Of a stretch of DNA of 64,000 nt, positions 59,052 through 64,000 are shown one piece after another (positions within the stretch are counted from its first letter, which is position 1; every line of letters begins with the position of its first letter). This DNA is from Telluria beijingensis (GTDB lineage Bacteria; Pseudomonadota; Gammaproteobacteria; Burkholderiales; Burkholderiaceae_D), in assembly GCF_030770395.1 (NCBI RefSeq), contig NZ_CP132480.1:2606855-2670854 (forward strand), read 5' to 3'. The translations under genes and the position numbers were made by a program. The notes under the pieces are model-generated. The model saw only the letters and a program-made list of their open reading frames with translations. It was not told the DNA's origin and searched no databases.

Positions 59052-59798
59052 ATGACCGAACCGCTCCGCCTCTCCAAACGTATGTCCGAACTCGGCCTGT
59101 GCTCGCGCCGCGAAGCCGATGAATGGATCGCCCGCGGCTGGGTGCGGGTGGACGGCAAGGTCGTCTCGGAACTGGGCAGCAAGGTGCTGCCGACCCAGCG
59201 CATCACGGTCGAGCGCCAGGCCGCGGCCGAGCAATCCAAGCGCGTGACCATCCTGATCAACAAACCGGTCGGCTACGTCAGCGGCCAGGCCGAGGATGGC
59301 TATACGCCGGCCGTGGCCCTCATCAAACCCGAGAACCGCTGGGCGGAAGACGCTTCGCGCGAACAGTTCCATCCGACCCAGTTGCGCAGCCTGGTGCCGT
59401 GCGGACGGCTGGACATCGATTCGGTGGGCCTGCTCGTGCTGTCGCAGGATGGCCGCATCGCCAAGCACCTGATCGGCGAGACGACGTCGGTCGACAAGGA
59501 ATATCTGGTGCGGGTGCAGTACACCAAACCGGGCAAGCTGCCCGATGCCGACCTGAAGAAGCTCAACCACGGCCTGTGGATGGACGGTAAACCGCTGCTG
59601 CCGGCCAAGGTGCGCTGGCAGAACGAGGACCAGCTCAGCTTTACCCTGCGCGAGGGCAAGAAGCGCCAGATCCGGCGCATGTGCGATATGGTGGGCCTGA
59701 AAGTGATCGGCCTGAAGCGCGTGCGGATCGGCAAGGTCAAGCTGGGCAACCTGCCCGAGGGCCAGTGGCGCTACCTGACCCCGGACGAACAGTTCTAA
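59052..59798 (+). CDS. RsuA/RluB/RluF family pseudouridine synthase
   Basis: The 248-residue enzyme has an S4 RNA-binding domain (about 5-55, LSKRMSELGLCSRREADEWIARGWVRVDGKVV) and a synthase domain with the catalytic aspartate Asp121 in VPCGRLDIDSVGLLVLSQDG. The conserved EGKKRQIRRMCDMVGLKVIGLKRVRIG follows. It modifies uridine in rRNA; RluF-like features are seen, but the target is not certain. The ATG at 59052 follows glnD by 32 nt. Its stop overlaps the stop of the convergent aldo/keto reductase gene. Confidence 0.92.
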   Translation: MTEPLRLSKRMSELGLCSRREADEWIARGWVRVDGKVVSELGSKVLPTQRITVERQAAAEQSKRVTILINKPVGYVSGQAEDGYTPAVALIKPENRWAEDASREQFHPTQLRSLVPCGRLDIDSVGLLVLSQDGRIAKHLIGETTSVDKEYLVRVQYTKPGKLPDADLKKLNHGLWMDGKPLLPAKVRWQNEDQLSFTLREGKKRQIRRMCDMVGLKVIGLKRVRIGKVKLGNLPEGQWRYLTPDEQF

Positions 59799-60790
59799 CT
59801 GGCGCCGGCTCCCACTGGCGCCTCCCGGGCCAACAATCCCTCGGCCTTCAACTCTTCCCAGAACGCCGCCGGAATCACGACATCCATCAGCGCCGCATTG
59901 CGCTGCAGATGCGCCACGCTGCTGGCGCCCGGAATCGTCGCCGCCACCACCGGATGCGCGAGACCGAACTGCAGCGCCGCCGCCGGCAGGTCGACGCCAT
60001 GGCGCGCCGCCACCTGGCGCAGGCGTTCGCGCCGGGCGATCTTGTCGGCATCGGCCGGGCCGTAGTCGTAATTGGGCCCGCCGGCCAGGAAGCCCGAATT
60101 GAACGGCCCGCCCAGCACCACCTTGGCGCCGCGCTGCTCGCATAGCGGGAACAGTTCGTCCAGCGGCGTAGTCTCCATCAGCGTATAGCGCCCAGCCAGA
60201 AGGAAGATGTCGGGGTCGGCGTCGCGCAACGCGCGCAGGCAGGGGTCGACCGTGTTCACGCCCAGCCCCCAAGCCTTGATCGTGCCCTCGTCGCGCAGTT
60301 TCATCAAACCTTCGAAGGCGCCGCCGCGGCCGGCCGCGATCGCATAGTAGTGCTCGTACTCGGCCTGGCTGAAGCGATCGGGCGACAGGTCGTGCACGTA
60401 CACGATGTCGATGTGCGACAGCGCCATGCGCTGCAGGCTGTCCTCGATCGAGCGGCGCGCGCCGTCGGCCGTGTAGTCAGTGATGCGCCGGAACGGCAGG
60501 CCACCGACGAACGGCGCCGCGATCTCGGGCGATGCGCTCGGCGCCAGCAGGCGGCCGACCTTGGACGACAGCGTGTAGTCATTGCGCGGACGGCGCCGCA
60601 GCGCTTGGCCGAAGCGGTGCTCGGACAGGCCGGCGCCATAGTGCGGGGCAGTGTCGAAATAGCGGATGCCGGCATCCCAGGCCGCATCGACGGTGGCCTG
60701 GCCCGCCTCGTCGCTCGTCGGGTGGTACATATCGCCCAGGCCGGTGCCGCCCAGGCCGAGACGGGTGATGGGTTGGTAGCGCTGCGTCAT
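59795..60790 (-). CDS. aldo/keto reductase (aldose 1-dehydrogenase / pyridoxal 4-dehydrogenase type)
   Basis: The 331-residue TIM-barrel enzyme has the AKR residues Asp46 and Tyr51 (RYFDTAPHYGAGLSEHRFG), Lys77 (LSSKVGR) and the histidine in DIVYVHDLSPDR. The C-terminal VAATIPGASSVAHLQRNAAL binds NADP(H). The DTAPHYG-GLSE-FG pattern is typical of the subgroup with L-fucose/D-threo-aldose dehydrogenases and pyridoxal 4-dehydrogenase. The ATG at 60790 starts at the fold. It lies 22 nt downstream of a hybrid kinase gene on the same strand. Confidence 0.87.
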   Translation of the reverse strand: MTQRYQPITRLGLGGTGLGDMYHPTSDEAGQATVDAAWDAGIRYFDTAPHYGAGLSEHRFGQALRRRPRNDYTLSSKVGRLLAPSASPEIAAPFVGGLPFRRITDYTADGARRSIEDSLQRMALSHIDIVYVHDLSPDRFSQAEYEHYYAIAAGRGGAFEGLMKLRDEGTIKAWGLGVNTVDPCLRALRDADPDIFLLAGRYTLMETTPLDELFPLCEQRGAKVVLGGPFNSGFLAGGPNYDYGPADADKIARRERLRQVAARHGVDLPAAALQFGLAHPVVAATIPGASSVAHLQRNAALMDVVIPAAFWEELKAEGLLAREAPVGAGAS

Positions 60791-60812
60791 CGTTCTATCC
60801 TTTCTTGACTGC

Positions 60813-62477
60813 TCATGATGGGACGGATTCTGCTCGCCGGCCCTCGATCTGCACCAGCGCCGCGCCCAGCACCTCGAGGTCGACCGGCTTGGCGAACAGG
60901 TCGTGGAAACCTGCCGCCAGCGCCTGCGCCCGGTCCTTTTCTTGCGCATAGCCGGTCACCGCGATCAGGATCGCCTGCGCCATGCCCGGCTTCTTGCGCA
61001 GCGCGGCCGCCAGCTCGTAGCCGTTCATCTCGGGCAGGCCGATATCGAGCAGGCAGACGTCGGGGCCGAAGGCCGGCAGTGCCGTCAAGGCCTCGCGCGC
61101 CGAATGGGCGACCAGTACCGTGTGGCCCAGGGCCTCGAGCAGCAGCGACAGCGTGACCGCCGCGTCCTCGTTGTCGTCGACCACGCCAATGCGCAGCGGC
61201 GGCATGCGGCCCTGTTCCGCGTTGCGGTCGCGCGCACGCCGCTCGACCTGGACCCGGGTCGACAGCGGCAGGCCGACGCGGAAGGTGCTGCCGCGCCCGG
61301 CGCCGTCGCTGCTCGCCTCGACCGTGCCGCCGTGCAGCTTGAGCAGGCTGCGCACCAGCGCGAGGCCGATGCCCAGGCCGCCCTGGCTGCGGTCCAGCCC
61401 ACGAGCACCCTGCGCGAACAGGTCGAAGGCGCTGGCGATCAGCTCGGGCGACATGCCGATGCCATCGTCACGGATCTCGACCGCCAGCGCCCCGTCCCGG
61501 GTCGTCAGCTGCACTTCGATGCGTCCGCCCTCGAGCGTGTACTTGGCAGCGTTGCTCAGCAGGTTGGTCATGACCTGCACCAGGCGCTTGCGGTCGCCGA
61601 CGACGATGGCGCGCGCCGGCGGCAGGTCGAGCACCAGCCGGTGACAGTGCTTCTCGATCAGCGGCCTGACCTGCTCGATGGCGTCGGCGACGACGTCCTT
61701 GAAGTCCAGCTCGCGCAACTCGAGTTCCACTTTGCCGCGGGTGACGCGCGAGACGTCCAGCAAGTCGTCGATCAGGGACGTCATGTGGCCGGCCTGGCGC
61801 GCGACGATCTCGCTGGCGCGCTGCACCATGCCGGGGTCGAGGTTGAAGTTCGACAGCATGGTGGCGGCCGACACGATCGGCGCCAGCGGATTGCGCAGTT
61901 CGTGCGCCAGCATGGCGAGGAACTCGTCCTTGCGGCGGTCGGCCTGGCGCAGCGCGGCGATCAGCGTGTCCTGCTCCGCCATCGCCTTGCGCAATTCGAT
62001 CTGGCTCATGACCTGGTGCGCCAGGGTGGCCAGCACGAACTGCTCCTGCTCGCTCAAGCCCTGCGGCCGCGGCTTGTGGTCCAGCACGCACAAGGTGCCG
62101 AGCGGGACGCCGTCGCGCGTCTTGAGCAGGGCGCCCGCATAGAAGCGCAGGCCCGATTCCCGCGTGACCAGCGGATTGCAGCGAAAGCGCGGATCCTCGC
62201 GCGTATCGGGCACGATCATCTGCTGCTCCTCGAGCAGCGCGAAGCGGCAGATCGAATCGTCGAGCGGCATCTCGCGCGTGCCCAGTCCGATCTCGGACTT
62301 GAACCACTGGCGTCCGCGCGCGATCAGGTTGACGGCGGCGATCGGCGCGGCCAGCAACTGGCCGACCAGGCGCACGACGTCGTCGAACGAGCGCTCGGGC
62401 GGCGTGTCGAGGATGCCGTAGGAGTCGAGGACGGCGAGGCGCGCTTCTTCGTCGAGGGTGGCGGTACTGGACGTCAT
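60813..62477 (-). CDS. GAF-domain hybrid sensor histidine kinase
   Basis: The 554-residue protein lacks membrane segments. A GAF domain (about 25-165; region [23 protein letters not shown]) is followed by HisKA with His192 ([15 protein letters not shown]). An HATPase domain (about 300-410, [28 protein letters not shown]) and a C-terminal receiver (about 428-550, Asp478, Lys530) complete it. The GAF with [26 protein letters not shown] is the type found in many cytosolic light or redox sensors, but no bilin-binding cysteine is evident. I chose the ATG at 62477; an ATG 36 nt upstream is possible. Confidence 0.88.
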   Translation of the reverse strand: MTSSTATLDEEARLAVLDSYGILDTPPERSFDDVVRLVGQLLAAPIAAVNLIARGRQWFKSEIGLGTREMPLDDSICRFALLEEQQMIVPDTREDPRFRCNPLVTRESGLRFYAGALLKTRDGVPLGTLCVLDHKPRPQGLSEQEQFVLATLAHQVMSQIELRKAMAEQDTLIAALRQADRRKDEFLAMLAHELRNPLAPIVSAATMLSNFNLDPGMVQRASEIVARQAGHMTSLIDDLLDVSRVTRGKVELELRELDFKDVVADAIEQVRPLIEKHCHRLVLDLPPARAIVVGDRKRLVQVMTNLLSNAAKYTLEGGRIEVQLTTRDGALAVEIRDDGIGMSPELIASAFDLFAQGARGLDRSQGGLGIGLALVRSLLKLHGGTVEASSDGAGRGSTFRVGLPLSTRVQVERRARDRNAEQGRMPPLRIGVVDDNEDAAVTLSLLLEALGHTVLVAHSAREALTALPAFGPDVCLLDIGLPEMNGYELAAALRKKPGMAQAILIAVTGYAQEKDRAQALAAGFHDLFAKPVDLEVLGAALVQIEGRRAESVPS

Positions 62478-62600
62478 GGATGATGGGAGCTTCAAAACGG
62501 GCCGGTCGAACATGCCGGCGGGCCGTCAATTATAGAAACAAAGCCCGGGATGCTGCCGCACGGAACGTCCAGTAAAGCTTGCCATGCGTCCTGGAATCGC

Positions 62601-62900
62601 TCAGGCGCCGAAGCGCCTGGCCCCGACCGCGATCCAGACCACGACGCACAAGGCCGACAGCGGCGTCAGGAAGACCATGGGCACCAGCAGGCCGGGCTGC
62701 TGTCCCACCGCCCAGGCGCATCCCAGGTTGACCAGCGCCGGTAGTAGCAGGCGCAGCGCCGCATACCGGTTCAGGCGCGCGGCCTGTTCCGGCGCCGCCG
62801 GGTAGTGCACGAAATTGAGCAGCTTGCGCCGTGGCGCGCAGTACAGCACGGCGGCCAGGACCAGGAATACCGCGGCCAGCAGCAGGAAGGGATGGGTCAT
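62601..62900 (-). CDS. small membrane protein, unknown
   Basis: The 99-residue protein has three hydrophobic segments (about 5-22, 50-66 and 73-92) with a basic loop PRRKLLNFVHYPAAPEQAARLNRYAALRLLLPALVN between the first two. The arrangement is reminiscent of DUF3784-like small membrane proteins, but I cannot assign it firmly. It is the last of three adjacent small membrane-protein genes on the same strand, probably one operon. Confidence 0.65.
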   Translation of the reverse strand: MTHPFLLLAAVFLVLAAVLYCAPRRKLLNFVHYPAAPEQAARLNRYAALRLLLPALVNLGCAWAVGQQPGLLVPMVFLTPLSALCVVVWIAVGARRFGA

Positions 62901-62918
62901 GCGGCGACCAGCCTTTCT

Positions 62919-63161
62919 TCAGTGCCGCGCCAGCTGATAGCAGCCGGTGGCAATGATGGCGATGATGAACCAGATGCCGATATAGCCGGACCACATCATG
63001 AATTTGCCTTCGCGGCTGCCCTCGCGCGCCAGCTTCGAATAATACTGCCAGGCGCAGCCGGGCTCGTAGGCATTGCGCTTGCGGTGCCTGTAGTCGATGA
63101 CCTGGTTGCCGACGCCTGCAATTAGCAGGTACACGGCGCAGATGATCCTGAAAGTGTCCAT
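62919..63161 (-). CDS. small membrane protein, unknown
   Basis: The 80-residue protein has two hydrophobic helices, FRIICAVYLLIAGVGNQVI at the N-terminus and MMWSGYIGIWFIIAIIATGCY near the C-terminus. A charged loop (YRHRKRNAYEPGCAWQYYSKLAREGSREGK) lies between them. The ATG at 63161 is used; a TTG four codons upstream would overlap nothing better. Function unknown. Middle gene of the three-gene membrane cluster. Confidence 0.6.
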   Translation of the reverse strand: MDTFRIICAVYLLIAGVGNQVIDYRHRKRNAYEPGCAWQYYSKLAREGSREGKFMMWSGYIGIWFIIAIIATGCYQLARH

Positions 63162-63177
63162 GATGGTAAACAAGCGC

Positions 63178-63717
63178 TCAGGCCAGGCCGGGACGCAGCC
63201 GCCGCCACAGCGCCCGCGTCGCCATGTGCACCAGCCGGGAGACCAGCGCGATCACGGCCCCGAACATCGTCGGCAAGACCGGACCGGCGACGAGGCTCAT
63301 GGCCAGCACGAAGCCCAGCAGGTATTCCGCATGCCATAAGCGCACCACCAGCGCCAGCGCCAGCAGGCCAAAGAAGAGATAGTCGACCAGCGGGCTGCCG
63401 GCCGCGAACAAGGCCGCCAGCAGGCCGCCGTAGGCCAGCGCGCACAGGAAACCGGTGAGCGGGGCCGGCTTGAGCGGCCGGCCTTCGCTGGCCGCCAACC
63501 GTGCGCGGCGCTCGACCCGGCCGACGGTCCACCAGGTGAGCAGCGGCACAAGGAGCAGGCCCCACCAGTTGGAGACGGCAGGCAGGTCGGGATTGGCCAG
63601 CAGGTGATGCGCCACCACGCCACCATTCAGGTGTTCGCGCGCCAGCAGGCCCAGATGGACGCACAGCGCAAGAAAGGTCAGTAACAGGCGGCGACGGCTG
63701 GTGGAGGCGGCGTGCAT
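63178..63717 (-). CDS. integral membrane protein, unknown
   Basis: The 179-residue protein has about five hydrophobic helices (about 10-25, 48-66, 85-105, 112-128, 132-160). A basic segment GRVERRARLAASEGRPLKP lies between the second and third. No recognised motif. It is the first gene of the small membrane cluster and lies 17 nt before the next start, which favours cotranscription. Confidence 0.65.
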   Translation of the reverse strand: MHAASTSRRRLLLTFLALCVHLGLLAREHLNGGVVAHHLLANPDLPAVSNWWGLLLVPLLTWWTVGRVERRARLAASEGRPLKPAPLTGFLCALAYGGLLAALFAAGSPLVDYLFFGLLALALVVRLWHAEYLLGFVLAMSLVAGPVLPTMFGAVIALVSRLVHMATRALWRRLRPGLA

Positions 63718-63832
63718 GAGGATCCCGGGCTGGAGGTTAGTGAAAGCACAAGCGCCTCACACTACCAGAAGTCGCGGCGCCGATCCATGCCGGGAGCGGA
63801 TTCCATGCTGCCGACATAAGGTGCATATATTC

Positions 63833-64000
63833 CTACCCGCCGAGCACCGTGACCACCACGCACCGCCGGTGCGGCGCGGTACGGTGCTCCCACAGGTAGA
63901 TACCCTGCCAGGTGCCGAGCAGCAGCCGCCCTCCTCCCACCGGGACCGTCAGAGCGCTGCCGGTGAGCATGGCGCGGCCGTGGGCCGACATGTCGTCCGG
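63833..64000 (-). CDS. C-terminal part of a YjbQ family protein, cut by the window edge
   Basis: The last 55 residues of a gene entering from the right edge are visible. They read MSAHGRAMLTGSALTVPV, then GGGRLLLGTWQGIYLWEHRT and a final strand CVVVTVLGG. The LGTWQGIYLWEHR motif is the hallmark of the YjbQ/COG0432 family (UPF0047), small enzymes with reported thiamine phosphate synthase side activity. The start lies outside the window. Confidence 0.88.
   Translation of the reverse strand, partial: PDDMSAHGRAMLTGSALTVPVGGGRLLLGTWQGIYLWEHRTAPHRRCVVVTVLGG

Overview
The window is about 64 kb of GC-rich DNA, densely coding on both strands, with strong third-position GC bias (hence the many long antisense reading frames). 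Gene content and order point to a betaproteobacterium of the Burkholderiales, most likely Oxalobacteraceae (Massilia/Telluria/Duganella type). The evidence is the block rpsB-tsf / pyrH-frr-uppS-cdsA-dxr-rseP-bamA-skp-lpxD-fabZ-lpxA-lpxB-rnhB-trmH-like, map-glnD divergent from rpsB, a cyoABCD-SURF1 oxidase operon, and an inverted pair of GGTTCCCGCC-type intergenic repeats common in this order. The assignment is by pattern recognition only. No rRNA, tRNA, CRISPR array, insertion sequence or phage was seen.

Layout. 1-4985 (minus): cytochrome bo3 quinol oxidase (cyoA,B,C,D) with SURF1 in the last position and no cyoE; a fragment of an unknown gene follows at the left edge. 5129-6472: divergent MFS transporter. 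6557-7952: TetR regulator and SDR oxidoreductase, with a clear palindromic operator and a terminator between them. 8033-13160: ZIP metal transporter, manganese catalase, hemerythrin protein, patatin-like phospholipase and an lrgA-lrgB pair. 13248-16797: tyrosine/homogentisate catabolism (hppD, a LysR regulator, divergent hmgA) with an inverted-repeat operator. 16936-22828: CorC-type membrane protein, SDR, membrane-anchored TlpA-like thioredoxin, ETHE1-like metallo-hydrolase, a 34-residue small gene, amino acid permease and a DUF4279-like protein. 22929-28021: branched-chain 2-oxoacid dehydrogenase operon (E1 alpha, E1 beta, E2, E3) behind a promoter with a 19-bp spacer and a MerR-type palindrome. 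28087-31652: TetR regulator, GNAT acetyltransferase, a disordered small protein and a chemoreceptor. 31838-38592: TonB-dependent receptor, MpaB/Lcp-like oxygenase and a large 7TMR-DISM hybrid histidine kinase, apparently one transcription unit. 38336-39532: RocR-like REC-EAL protein lacking one catalytic glutamate. 39594-55318: the conserved envelope and translation block. 55581-59798: map, glnD and an RsuA-family pseudouridine synthase. 59795-64000: aldo/keto reductase, GAF hybrid kinase, three small membrane proteins and the 3' end of a YjbQ-family gene.

How they work together. The right half is largely core biology: outer-membrane assembly (BamA, Skp, RseP), lipid A (LpxD, LpxA, LpxB, FabZ), phospholipid and isoprenoid precursors (CdsA, Dxr, UppS) and translation (RpsB, Tsf, Frr, RNase HII). 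The left half is accessory metabolism: respiration, aromatic and branched-chain amino acid breakdown, and oxidative-stress and metal functions, each with local regulators and visible operator candidates. The least ordinary locus is the receptor-oxygenase-sensor kinase cluster at 31.8-38.6 kb. I found no defence island or other clearly new multi-gene machine.
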